DNA from: Clostridia bacterium
GTDB lineage: Bacteria > Bacillota > Clostridia > TANB77 > CAG-508
Assembly: GCA_900754085.1 (NCBI GenBank)
Contig: CAAEBO010000052.1
Location: 1 to 6,741, forward strand
Length of the DNA: 6,741 bases
Direction: 5' to 3'
A model generated the notes under the pieces. It had not been told where the DNA came from. It was given only the letters and a program-made list of their open reading frames with translations, and did no database searches. Every line of letters starts with the position of its first letter. The first letter of the stretch is position 1. The translations under genes were made by a program, and so were the position numbers. Below are positions 1-6,699 of this stretch, one piece after another.

Positions 1-2
1 CA

Positions 3-2825
3 AAAGAAGGAGTACCAGTAACCTATATATACAAAGAATTTACAACATTAAAAATACCAGCAAAAGTAGAAATAAAGAATCAATTTGTAACAGGAAATTT
101 AATAGACCTAGATGTAAGAGTAGAGGACGAAGATAACTCTGTATTAAATAACAAAGTAAGAATGGAATTAAGAGATGAAAAGAGTAATTTAATAAATTTA
201 CAAGAGATAGAAACAAATAAAGATTGGTTAAGAAAAACATATGAAAAATTAGAAGAAAATAAAACATATAAACTAAGTTTTTATGCAGATCAATATAATG
301 AAGGAAGTACGGACGAAACATACAAAGTAAATTATTTAATAAAAGAAATAGAGATAATAACAGAACCAAATATATTAGGAGAATTAAAATTAAAAAATAT
401 AAAAAGACAGGCAACAGGGAAGAATTTAGTGGATGTTGAATCTAAAAATAATTGGAATAGTAATTTTTTTAGTACAAATGCTTACTATGGAAAGGAATAT
501 ATACAAAGTGAAAAGATATTAAAATTATATGCGGGAAAAAATTATAACATGCAAAGATATACATATAACTTAGAAGATTATATAGGTAAAACAATTACTC
601 TTTCTTTTAAAGGAAAGATAGAAGGAGATATAAAAAACATATATGTATTACAAAACAAATCAAGCAAGTTAATAAATATAACAGATAAAATAGAAAAAGA
701 TAAATGGATAGAATTAAGTTATACAATGACAATAGATTCAACAGGATATATAGGGTTTAGATTAGATTCTGGAGAAAATGATGGGTATTTGTTATTGCAA
801 AATTTGCAAATTGAACTAGGAGATAAAAAAACTGACTATGAAGAATTTAAATATATTCAAAAAGCACAAGTTGATGTAAAAATAGAAAATAAGCAAGACA
901 AATTAGTAACAAATAAATATTATATAAGAACATATAAAAATAATAAGTTACAAAAAGAAGAAGAATTTGAAAATAATTTAGAAAATAGTACTATATTTAA
1001 TACCTTAAATTTAGATTTAGAGAAAAATACAAACTATAAATTAGAACTATTTATAAAAATAAATAATAGAGAATATATATTAAAATTGCAAGAAATAAAT
1101 AGTAGTAAAGAAGAATTAAAAGGGATATCAACACTAGATGAATTTTGTAGTATACAGCCAGATGGTAATTATCTAATAACAACAGATATAGAAAGTACCC
1201 CAAAAGGTACAAGTAGTAATATAAAATTTAATGGGAATTTAGATTTTGATGGACACAAATTAATAAGTAAAATGATAGAAAAAAGCTTTTGGTTTTATGA
1301 TATTGGAGAAAATGGTGTTATAGAAAATATAGAAATAGATGTTTATTTTGACAATAATTATTCAATAGCTTGGAAATTCCCATTATGTGCAATAAATAAT
1401 GGAAAAATAAGAAATGTAATTGTAAATTTAGAAGAAAGTATGCCTATATACAATAATTATATTGCTTTAATAGGGCAACAAAATAAAGGAACTATAGAAA
1501 AATTTGTTATAAATATGAAAGAAGCGCTATATATACAAGGTAGTGCGGGAGTATTGTTTTTATATAATTTTGGAATTATAAAAGATGGATATGTATATGG
1601 CAAAAATATAGAAGTTAAGGATAACACTCAAAAAGGACATATAGGTGGAATAGCACAGGAGAATCTTACTAACGGAAAAATAGAAAATGTATATAATTTA
1701 ACTACAATAAATGTGCAAAACGAAAGAAGTTACAACGTTGGAAATATTGTTGATAATAATGCATCTAGCGCTAATGGAGCAATAAATAATGTATATAGTG
1801 TAGAAATTAATGAAAAAGCAACAGATAATTTTACAAAAGGTCCAAATATTTACACAAGTAAATCAAAAGTAAAAAATTCGTACTATTTTTCAAATAATAT
1901 TATTGCCAATTCATATGATGTTAATACAAGTAAGATAGCATTAAGAGATGCAAGATTCCAGGAAGAAACATTAAATTCAAATAATTCATTTAATGTGGAT
2001 AAATTAATAGAACAAGGATATTTTCCACAAATTAAATTATCAGATGTTATGCCATTGCAAGAATATATAGAGTTACCAAAAATAAAAGATGAAGACCTAG
2101 TAGATATACTTCATACAGATATATTAGAGGAAAACTCAGATTCTGCAAAAATAAAAATTAGTGTAAATAATCCATTTGGGGAAACCATTACAAAAATAGA
2201 AATAAACAATGTAAAATGTGATATATTAGAACAATCATATAAAAATGGAAAAAGTGAAATAATAGCTAATTTATATGATCCAATTGTATATGTTTCTAAC
2301 TATGATGTTAAAAGCATAACTAGTAAAGGAGCTTATAATAGTGAATACACAAGAAAATTTAAGGTTAATGAAAGAAAAATAAATGTGGATTTATATAGAA
2401 AAGTATATACAATAGATGACTGGAAAGAGATAGGAAAATTTCCTACAGAAAATTTTATAATAGAAAATGATTTGGATTTTAAAAATAGCATAAATTATAC
2501 AATAAAGTCAAATTATAAAGGCACAATAAATGGAAATGGGCATACTTTTAGAAATGTGTCTGGAAATTTAATAGATAATTTATATGGAAAATTAAAGAAT
2601 TTATTTGTAGAAAATTATATAAATAATCCAAAAATGGGAAATCAAGGTTTAATTAGATATAATTATGCAGAAATAGAAAATGTTCATATTAAAAATTCAA
2701 ATGTAAAAATGTTAGAAGAAGATAGTATTATACAAGAATATAATATTGGGATGTTAGTTGGTGTATCTTTATATGGAAAAGTAACTAATTGTTCTGTAAC
2801 AAATTCAAAAATACAAATTCGGTGA
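3..2825 (+). CDS. Giant GLUG/beta-helix surface protein, N-terminal portion (5'-partial, ends at a frameshift stop)
   Basis: The frame is open from base 3 and runs off the left edge. The ATG at 162 is internal: it has no Shine-Dalgarno and lies inside a beta-rich domain. The real start and any signal peptide are therefore outside the window. Domain order by reading: an Ig/fibronectin-like domain (about 48-380, with the strand-like pattern TYKLSFYAD); a jelly-roll, carbohydrate-binding-like domain (about 380-850) ending in NLQIELGDKKTDYEEF; a second fibronectin-like domain (about 850-1120, NYKLELFIK); beta-helix module 1 (1125-2040), opening with a TLDEF leader and LDFDGHKL and closing with GYFPQIKL; an Ig-like linker (about 2085-2390); and the first part of beta-helix module 2, opening with DDWKEIG and NGNGHTF. 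It stops at TGA 2823-2825 in the middle of a repeat. The final sense codon, CGG, is the only in-frame CGG I find in either reading frame, which suggests the frame is already wrong there. An adhesin or glycan-binding role is inferred from fold type. I see no catalytic motif. Confidence 0.85.
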   Translation, partial: KEGVPVTYIYKEFTTLKIPAKVEIKNQFVTGNLIDLDVRVEDEDNSVLNNKVRMELRDEKSNLINLQEIETNKDWLRKTYEKLEENKTYKLSFYADQYNEGSTDETYKVNYLIKEIEIITEPNILGELKLKNIKRQATGKNLVDVESKNNWNSNFFSTNAYYGKEYIQSEKILKLYAGKNYNMQRYTYNLEDYIGKTITLSFKGKIEGDIKNIYVLQNKSSKLINITDKIEKDKWIELSYTMTIDSTGYIGFRLDSGENDGYLLLQNLQIELGDKKTDYEEFKYIQKAQVDVKIENKQDKLVTNKYYIRTYKNNKLQKEEEFENNLENSTIFNTLNLDLEKNTNYKLELFIKINNREYILKLQEINSSKEELKGISTLDEFCSIQPDGNYLITTDIESTPKGTSSNIKFNGNLDFDGHKLISKMIEKSFWFYDIGENGVIENIEIDVYFDNNYSIAWKFPLCAINNGKIRNVIVNLEESMPIYNNYIALIGQQNKGTIEKFVINMKEALYIQGSAGVLFLYNFGIIKDGYVYGKNIEVKDNTQKGHIGGIAQENLTNGKIENVYNLTTINVQNERSYNVGNIVDNNASSANGAINNVYSVEINEKATDNFTKGPNIYTSKSKVKNSYYFSNNIIANSYDVNTSKIALRDARFQEETLNSNNSFNVDKLIEQGYFPQIKLSDVMPLQEYIELPKIKDEDLVDILHTDILEENSDSAKIKISVNNPFGETITKIEINNVKCDILEQSYKNGKSEIIANLYDPIVYVSNYDVKSITSKGAYNSEYTRKFKVNERKINVDLYRKVYTIDDWKEIGKFPTENFIIENDLDFKNSINYTIKSNYKGTINGNGHTFRNVSGNLIDNLYGKLKNLFVENYINNPKMGNQGLIRYNYAEIENVHIKNSNVKMLEEDSIIQEYNIGMLVGVSLYGKVTNCSVTNSKIQIR
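381..848 (+). other. Jelly-roll carbohydrate-binding-like domain within the surface protein
   Basis: The domain opens after the LGELKLKN segment with GKNLVDVESKNNW, runs through strand-rich sequence (GKTITLSFKGKIEGD, KWIELSYTMTIDSTGYIGFRLD) and ends with NLQIELGDKKTDYEEF at 801-848. The pattern 'GKNL ... TLSF ... W..ls ... i.f ... NlQiE.G...T.YE.f' is what I recognise from CBM4/9/22-type beta-sandwich modules in phage tail and Gram-positive surface proteins. The fold assignment is from memory of that pattern; the ligand is unknown. Confidence 0.6.
1125..2039 (+). repeat. Beta-helix (GLUG-like) module 1
   Basis: The leader ISTLDEF plus YLITTDIE and NGNLDFDGHKL (1230-1262) matches the 'I.t.ddl..I...g.YiLt.DId...f.G.ldGnGh.I' entry of GLUG-like repeat regions. 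Degenerate coils follow, such as ENGVIENIEID, NGKIRNVIVN and GHIGGIAQEN...GKIENVYN. It closes with ALRDARFQEETLN...EQGYFPQIKL, the usual cap in which the last strand carries 'GYFPQI'. It is the least regular of the three modules. The fold is inferred from repeat pattern. Confidence 0.65.
2085..2393 (+). repeat. Ig-like linker, copy 1 (before beta-helix module 2)
   Basis: Protein-level copy of the domain at about 3460-3760. Shared landmarks are a strand of the type ISVNNPFGETITKIEI, matching LELKNKQGRNITNVII in copy 2, then YVSNYDVKSI, matching YYDKYKISEI, and a closing KINVDLYRKVY, matching EVNVQFYKEIY. The linker and the following beta-helix therefore form a cassette present twice. Divergence is high at DNA level, so the duplication is old. 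Confidence 0.55.
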
Positions 2826-3411
2826 AAGTTTATCTATAGCAAATATTGGAGGACTAATAGGCAAAGGATGGGGAACAGAGATAATAAATTCCTTTTTAAG
2901 CAATATAGAAATAAAAGTAGAGAAAGTAATAGAAGGTACAATTGGTGGTATCATGGGAAAAGGAATAAATGGAGGATTAATACAAAACAGCTATGTATAT
3001 GGTAAAATAAAATCAGATATATCTAATATAGGAGGAATATCAGGTGAAAGTTCAGGAAATATAAAAAATAATTTTAGCTTTGTAGATATAGAAAGTGAAA
3101 ATAATAATATAGGTGGAATTATAGGAAATAATATTTCTGAGAACTTGAATACAATAGAAAAAAATTTATCAATTGGAAATTTGTATACTAAGTCCAGTAC
3201 AGAGAAGATAAATAGTATAATTGGAAGTACAAGTAGACCAACTAATAATTATGCATATAAAGGACAACGAATTAATGGTAAGGAGGAAAAGAAAGGAACT
3301 AAAATTATTAGTAAAGAAGAATTGCTAGTTGAAAATACATATAAAAATTATTTAGAAATGGAAAATCTAGATTATACATTGTTAAAACATAAGAACTTTC
3401 CACAATTATAT
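2400..3411 (+). repeat. Beta-helix (GLUG) module 2, interrupted by the frameshift
   Basis: The leader is KVYTIDDWKEIG with IIENDLDFKN and GTINGNGHTF (2520-2549). Coil cores with I-G-G have their first Ile codon at 2745 (NIGMLVG), 2845 (NIGGLIG), 2941 (TIGGIMG), 3028 (NIGGISG) and 3109 (NIGGIIG). GGLIQNSYVYGKI is close to the classic GLUG consensus 'gG.i.nsyv.G.i'. It closes with NFPQLY (3394-3411). The frame change falls between the first two cores, so neither half alone encodes the whole helix. Confidence 0.7.
2800..2825 (+). other. Frameshift junction splitting the surface-protein gene
   Basis: Frame 3 stops at TGA 2823-2825, and the frame-1 reading is open from 2800 (after TAA 2797-2799), so the shift must lie in this overlap. 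Removing one base, for example the C at 2820 or one A of the A5 run at 2807-2811, gives one continuous protein. The hexamer aaattc occurs at 2801-2806 and again at 2815-2820, so the spot is repetitive as well as homopolymeric. The last repeat core upstream (NIGMLVG, Ile codon at 2745) and the first downstream (NIGGLIG, Ile codon at 2845) are 100 bases apart. One base fewer gives 99 bases, or 33 codons, which fits the repeat. It could be a real inactivating indel, a slippage variant or a sequencing error. Confidence 0.85.
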
Positions 3412-6400
3412 AATTCATATACCAATGAAATATTAGCAAATCAAACCAATATTAGTATTCCAGAAGATAATGAAATAGAAATAAAAAATATATTTACAAA
3501 TAAAATAAATCAAGAGACAGTTAATATTAGGCTAGAATTAAAAAATAAACAAGGAAGAAACATAACAAATGTAATAATTAAGGACATGGAGAGCAAAATA
3601 ACTCAGAATGTAATTTTAAATGAAATAACATATATAGATTTAGAAGCAAAACCAATAAGATATTATGATAAATATAAAATATCAGAAATAAAATATGTAG
3701 ACGTAGATACTGAAAAGACAGAAGAACAAGATGTGGAAGTTAATGTGCAATTTTATAAAGAAATATATAAATATGAAGATTGGCAAAATATAGAGGCTGA
3801 CATACCACAAAATTATAAGATAATGCAAGATATAGACTTCAAAGGAAAAGTAAATGTAAAGGACAATATAAAAATATCTAGATTAGATGGTAATGATTGT
3901 ACTCTAAAAAATATAGAACTTAAATATAATAAAAATAATAATACTATTATAAGCAGTGTGCAAAATGAAATAAAAAATGTTAATTTTAATAATATAAATA
4001 TAGAAGCAGTAAATGTTTTAGAAAATGTAGGAATAATATTAAAAAATTACGGAGATTTAAATAATGTTAATTTTAAAGATGTTACTATAAATGCACCAAA
4101 AGCAAATTATGTAGGAATAATTTTAAAAAATGAAGGTAGCAATATAGATAGAATAAATTTGAATAATATTAATGTAATTGGAAAATATTTTACAGGGGGA
4201 TTAATAGGAAAAACAAATAATGGATATTTTAAAAATATAACTGCAGATAAAATAAATGTGTTGGGAGATAAATATACTGGTGGAATATTTGGATATGTAA
4301 AATCAAACCAAAATGGTGAAATTAAAAATATAACTATAAAGAATTCTAAGATTAATAGTAATAATGACTATGTAGGTGGAATATTAGGGTATGAGAATGG
4401 AGAAAAAGAAATAAACATGGATATTTCTTATATTAACATTTCATATAGTACCATAAGTGGTAATAATAATGTAGGGGGGATATTGGGATATGCATATACA
4501 TGTAAACACAGTGTAATTAATAATGTAGAGGTAATTGGGCAAAATACAATTGCAGGATTTGCAGGACAAATAGTATTTGCAAGTGATATTATATTAGAAG
4601 ATTCTAATATAATTGGTACAGGTAATTATATAGGAGGTTTAGTTGGTGAAACAAGAGCGGTTGGAGAAATTACAAACTGCTATATAAAAAGAATAAATAT
4701 AAATTCAACAGGTGATTTTGTAGGTGGAATTCTAGGTAGAAATAATAGAATAGTTCAAAAAGTTTTTATAGAGGATAGCATAATAAAAGGTAATGATAAT
4801 GTAGGAACAATTGTTGGAAAAACTGAATATGATATGAAAAATATATATGCACATAATTGTAGAATAATGGGAAATAATAATGTTGGAGGAATATCTGGAA
4901 TGCTTAGTAGAGGTTATATTAGTTTAACATATAATAATTCTGAGATAATAGGAGATAGTAATATTGGTGGAATTATAGGTTATTTAGCAAATAAAATTAC
5001 AACCGACACAACAAACACTATATTAATTAATAGAAATTATGCTATAACGCAAATACAAGCAAATAGTAATATTGGCGGATTTATAGGAAAAGTAGATAAA
5101 GAACTACTTAAACCATACAATAATTTTAAGCAAAATTATTTCGAAACATATGTTGTAAGTCAAAACGAAGAATATACTTCTATAGGCATAGGAAATAGAA
5201 AAATAGAAAATTCAAATTTAGGTATGACATATGTATACCAATATTCAAAAATTAATAATAAAATTATAAATGCAGATAGGGAATATTTGGATAAAAATAC
5301 TTTTTTAAATGAGAATGATTTAAAAGATGAAGATACATATTTATCTAAATTATATTGGAGTAAAAATGATTGGAACTTTAATAGCTTAAAAGATGAAAAA
5401 TATCCATTGTTAAGTATATTTAAAGAAGAACAAGAAGGAATAACAATTCCAACAGATCCAGTTATAGATGAAACTTCCGAAGGCTCTGATAACAATGGTT
5501 TATTATTTTCAAATGAAGGATTAAGTGAAAGTTTGCAATATACATTTTATTACGAAGAAAAAACAATAAAAACATATAATACATTTTCAGAAATTATTTC
5601 AGAAGATGGAAATAAGGCTATAAGGAACAATGTACGATTGTATGTAAAAAATGGAAGGTTATATGCATTACCAGTTGAACTTAATTTAAACAATTCTATA
5701 ATTAAACTTGTAGAAAGCAATTTTATTATAGATTCATACAATGGAAAAGAATACGAAACAGTTTTAGGGTCAGATGGAAAGATATACGATTTAAAAGAAT
5801 CATTAAAATATCCAGAGAACTTTATAAATAAAGATATTACGAGTATAGGAAATAACTTGAGTAAATCTTATATTGATAATGTTGAAAATATAAGTAATGA
5901 AGAATCTATTGGAGAAATTAGTGGAAATAATAAACACGAAATAGAAGTTACATACAAAAATGGTGATAGAGTAAGATTTAATTACCAAACAGGAGAAATA
6001 AAATCTTCAATAGAAGGAAAATCAAACAATACAAGCTTATTTAATTATGTGAAAGAAAAAATTTCGGAGTTAGGAAATTTGAATTCTGGTGAATTACAAG
6101 AAATAGCAAATAAATATGAAGAAAGTAAAGTGCTACAAAGCAAGCTAGAAAAAATGCCAGTAGAAGAGGCATTAAAAGAACCAAGTAATAATACGAATAA
6201 AATAGAAAATATTACAAATGGTGAGAATGACAAAGCCAATAACTCTTTAAAAGAGACAAGATATATAAGTATATACAATGCGGAAAAAGACGATTACCAA
6301 ATATATCAAGAAGAAGAGTTATTAGATACGAGTAAGCAGGAGGTGATAAGTGAAAACGACAAAATAGAAGCAAATAATTTAAAAGAATATTATGCAAGCG

Positions 6401-6498
6401 AAGGAAAAAGTAAGAATAAAAATATGGGAATTTTATGGATTACTTTAAGCATAGTAGGAGTAGTAATAATATTATTTGCAATAAAGAAAAGAGATTAA
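2953..6498 (+). CDS. Giant GLUG/beta-helix surface protein, C-terminal portion with membrane anchor
   Basis: This is the continuation of the same protein in the next frame. The frame is open from 2800, and convincing repeat sequence (ANIGGLIGKG) appears at 2839, well before the first ATG at 2953. That ATG has no ribosome binding site and sits inside a GLUG repeat (TIGGIMGKG), so it is probably not a natural start. Order of parts: the rest of beta-helix module 2, closing at KNFPQLY (3391-3411); an Ig-like linker (about 3460-3760); beta-helix module 3 (3766-5415), opening with YEDWQNI and LDGNDCTL, carrying about 13 VGGI-type coils and closing with EKYPLLS; a beta-rich domain of unknown function (about 5530-6000); an Asn/Glu/Lys-rich, probably helical stalk (about 6030-6420); and a 20-residue transmembrane segment (6424-6483) followed by KKRD. 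No LPxTG precedes the hydrophobic segment and no HExxH is present. The protein is probably displayed outside the cell and held by the C-terminal helix. It ends at TAA 6496-6498, 15 bases before a terminator hairpin. Confidence 0.85.
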   Translation: MGKGINGGLIQNSYVYGKIKSDISNIGGISGESSGNIKNNFSFVDIESENNNIGGIIGNNISENLNTIEKNLSIGNLYTKSSTEKINSIIGSTSRPTNNYAYKGQRINGKEEKKGTKIISKEELLVENTYKNYLEMENLDYTLLKHKNFPQLYNSYTNEILANQTNISIPEDNEIEIKNIFTNKINQETVNIRLELKNKQGRNITNVIIKDMESKITQNVILNEITYIDLEAKPIRYYDKYKISEIKYVDVDTEKTEEQDVEVNVQFYKEIYKYEDWQNIEADIPQNYKIMQDIDFKGKVNVKDNIKISRLDGNDCTLKNIELKYNKNNNTIISSVQNEIKNVNFNNINIEAVNVLENVGIILKNYGDLNNVNFKDVTINAPKANYVGIILKNEGSNIDRINLNNINVIGKYFTGGLIGKTNNGYFKNITADKINVLGDKYTGGIFGYVKSNQNGEIKNITIKNSKINSNNDYVGGILGYENGEKEINMDISYINISYSTISGNNNVGGILGYAYTCKHSVINNVEVIGQNTIAGFAGQIVFASDIILEDSNIIGTGNYIGGLVGETRAVGEITNCYIKRININSTGDFVGGILGRNNRIVQKVFIEDSIIKGNDNVGTIVGKTEYDMKNIYAHNCRIMGNNNVGGISGMLSRGYISLTYNNSEIIGDSNIGGIIGYLANKITTDTTNTILINRNYAITQIQANSNIGGFIGKVDKELLKPYNNFKQNYFETYVVSQNEEYTSIGIGNRKIENSNLGMTYVYQYSKINNKIINADREYLDKNTFLNENDLKDEDTYLSKLYWSKNDWNFNSLKDEKYPLLSIFKEEQEGITIPTDPVIDETSEGSDNNGLLFSNEGLSESLQYTFYYEEKTIKTYNTFSEIISEDGNKAIRNNVRLYVKNGRLYALPVELNLNNSIIKLVESNFIIDSYNGKEYETVLGSDGKIYDLKESLKYPENFINKDITSIGNNLSKSYIDNVENISNEESIGEISGNNKHEIEVTYKNGDRVRFNYQTGEIKSSIEGKSNNTSLFNYVKEKISELGNLNSGELQEIANKYEESKVLQSKLEKMPVEEALKEPSNNTNKIENITNGENDKANNSLKETRYISIYNAEKDDYQIYQEEELLDTSKQEVISENDKIEANNLKEYYASEGKSKNKNMGILWITLSIVGVVIILFAIKKRD
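3460..3765 (+). repeat. Ig-like linker, copy 2 (before beta-helix module 3)
   Basis: Second copy of the domain described at 2085-2393. It starts after the NFPQLY cap of module 2 (SIPEDNEIEIKN) and runs through NITNVIIKDMESKITQN and YYDKYKISEIKYVDV to EVNVQFYKEIYKYEDW. It is similar in style to the inter-repeat beta domains of M26-type streptococcal surface proteins. That family resemblance is from memory, not from a search. Confidence 0.55.
3766..5415 (+). repeat. Beta-helix (GLUG-like) module 3 with a regular 27-residue ladder
   Basis: The leader is YKYEDWQNI with IMQDIDFKG and LDGNDCTL (3883-3906). Thirteen cores of the type (V/I/T)GG(I/L)(x)G follow. The first codon of the core is at 4027, 4111, 4192, 4276, 4372, 4471, 4549, 4630, 4720, 4801, 4882, 4963 and 5071. 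Gaps are 84, 81, 84, 96, 99, 78, 81, 90, 81, 81, 81 and 108 bases, so the basic unit is 27 residues, with short insertions. The module closes with LYWSKNDWNFNSL and EKYPLLS (5395-5415). Such spacing is expected for coils of a right-handed parallel beta-helix. Confidence 0.7.
5533..6000 (+). other. C-terminal beta-rich domain of unknown function in the surface protein
   Basis: After a Thr/Pro-containing spacer (ITIPTDPVIDETSEGSDNN) comes a compact region with alternating polar/hydrophobic strands: SLQYTFYYEEKTIKTYN, VRLYVKNGRLYALPVELNL and EYETVLGSDGKIYDLKE. A short strand pair, HEIEVTYKNGDRVRFNYQTG, ends near 6000. The GRLYALPVE and SDGKIYDL turns look like small hairpins or a propeller-like repeat. 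I do not recognise the family. It lies between the adhesive repeats and the membrane stalk. Confidence 0.4.
6424..6495 (+). other. C-terminal transmembrane anchor and KKRD tail
   Basis: A 20-residue uninterrupted hydrophobic stretch (Met at 6424 to Ile at 6481-6483, including WITLSIVGVVIILFAI) is preceded by a basic, polar GKSKNKN and ends in KKRD. This gives an outside-stalk, inside-basic-tail topology. There is no LPxTG or related sortase box in the preceding 60 residues, so the protein is probably a membrane-anchored rather than wall-linked surface protein. Confidence 0.8.
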
Positions 6499-6513
6499 AT
6501 TAAGTGTGTGTAT

Positions 6514-6550
6514 AAAAGTCAGTAAGTATAAAAGATATTTACTGGCTTTT
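6514..6550 (+). terminator. Intrinsic terminator of the surface-protein gene
   Basis: The arm AAAAGTCAGTAAGTAT (6514-6529) pairs with ATATTTACTGGCTTTT (6535-6550) as a 16-bp stem with two G-U wobbles and a five-base loop (6530-6534). The 3' arm ends in four T followed by CATGTTGTATT. The A-tract/T-tract symmetry means it could also work on the minus strand. It starts 15 bases after the TAA of the gene. Confidence 0.8.
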
Positions 6551-6566
6551 CATGTTGTATTATAAT
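6538..6566 (+). promoter_or_regulatory. Candidate promoter overlapping the terminator
   Basis: TTTACT (6538-6543, four of six matches to TTGACA) is followed by a 17-base spacer and a perfect TATAAT (6561-6566). A start near 6573 would transcribe rightward out of the window. In such A+T-rich DNA, TATAAT alone is weak evidence; the correct spacing raises it somewhat. Confidence 0.35.
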
Positions 6567-6650
6567 TTGCAAATATAAATATCAAAAATAAAGTCGAAAA
6601 ATAACGATGAAAAAAGATTGCAAAAAATGTAAAAAGGTGTTTAAATAAAT

Positions 6651-6689
6651 ATGACCTTAGGGTATTACCTAAGAGATTTAATTCTATAA
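6651..6689 (+). CDS. Possible 12-codon leader peptide (speculative)
   Basis: An ATG at 6651 opens a 12-codon frame, MTLGYYLRDLIL, ending at TAA 6687-6689. A purine-rich AAAAAGGTG at 6631-6639 lies 11 bases upstream of the ATG and could be a somewhat distant ribosome binding site. The frame spans the 6656-6673 dyad, and a small hairpin with T-run follows at 6700-6715. That layout would suit a translated leader before a regulated gene to the right. It is short enough to arise by chance, and no known leader motif is recognised. Confidence 0.15.
   Translation: MTLGYYLRDLIL
6656..6673. promoter_or_regulatory. Perfect 6-bp dyad, possible operator or RNA hairpin
   Basis: CTTAGG (6656-6661) and CCTAAG (6668-6673) are perfect inverted repeats around GTATTA. 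They stand out because the surroundings are almost pure A/T. The preceding bases ATGACC and the dyad spacing recall MerR-family operators set between promoter elements, but I see no convincing 19-base-spaced promoter. No T-run follows, so it is not a terminator. Confidence 0.35.
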
Positions 6690-6699
6690 AATTCAAAGT

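Noticed and set aside
162..164. ATG at 162 as the start of the upstream gene
   Set aside because: The frame is open to the window edge from base 3 and encodes a coherent beta domain; there is no ribosome binding site before 162.
40..414. Minus-strand open frame with a hydrophobic product
   Set aside because: It is the complement of A/T-rich coding sequence, so Leu/Phe-rich by composition, with no start signals; the other minus-strand frames (5160-5495, 5550-5741, 5803-5988, 6045-6278, 6212-6397) are rejected for the same reason.
2953..2955. ATG at 2953 as an independent gene start
   Set aside because: No Shine-Dalgarno or promoter precedes it, it lies in the middle of a GLUG repeat core, and clear repeat protein is already encoded from 2821 in the same frame.
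2823..3005. TGA readthrough or an alternative genetic code rescuing the upstream frame
   Set aside because: Continuing in the same frame past TGA gives non-repeat sequence with runs of rare AGG codons and hits TAA at 3003-3005; the repeat resumes only in the other frame.
3766..5415. CRISPR or DNA tandem-repeat array
   Set aside because: The periodicity is in the protein; the DNA copies differ too much and have no spacer/repeat structure.
2953..6498. M26/Zmp zinc metalloprotease activity
   Set aside because: The repeat architecture recalls those proteins but no HExxH motif is present; the only similar string, HEIEV near 5935, lacks the second His.
6607..6648. 13-codon frame MKKDCKKCKKVFK with a CxxC
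   Set aside because: No ribosome binding site, low-complexity Lys run expected from A-rich DNA, and it ends after 13 codons.
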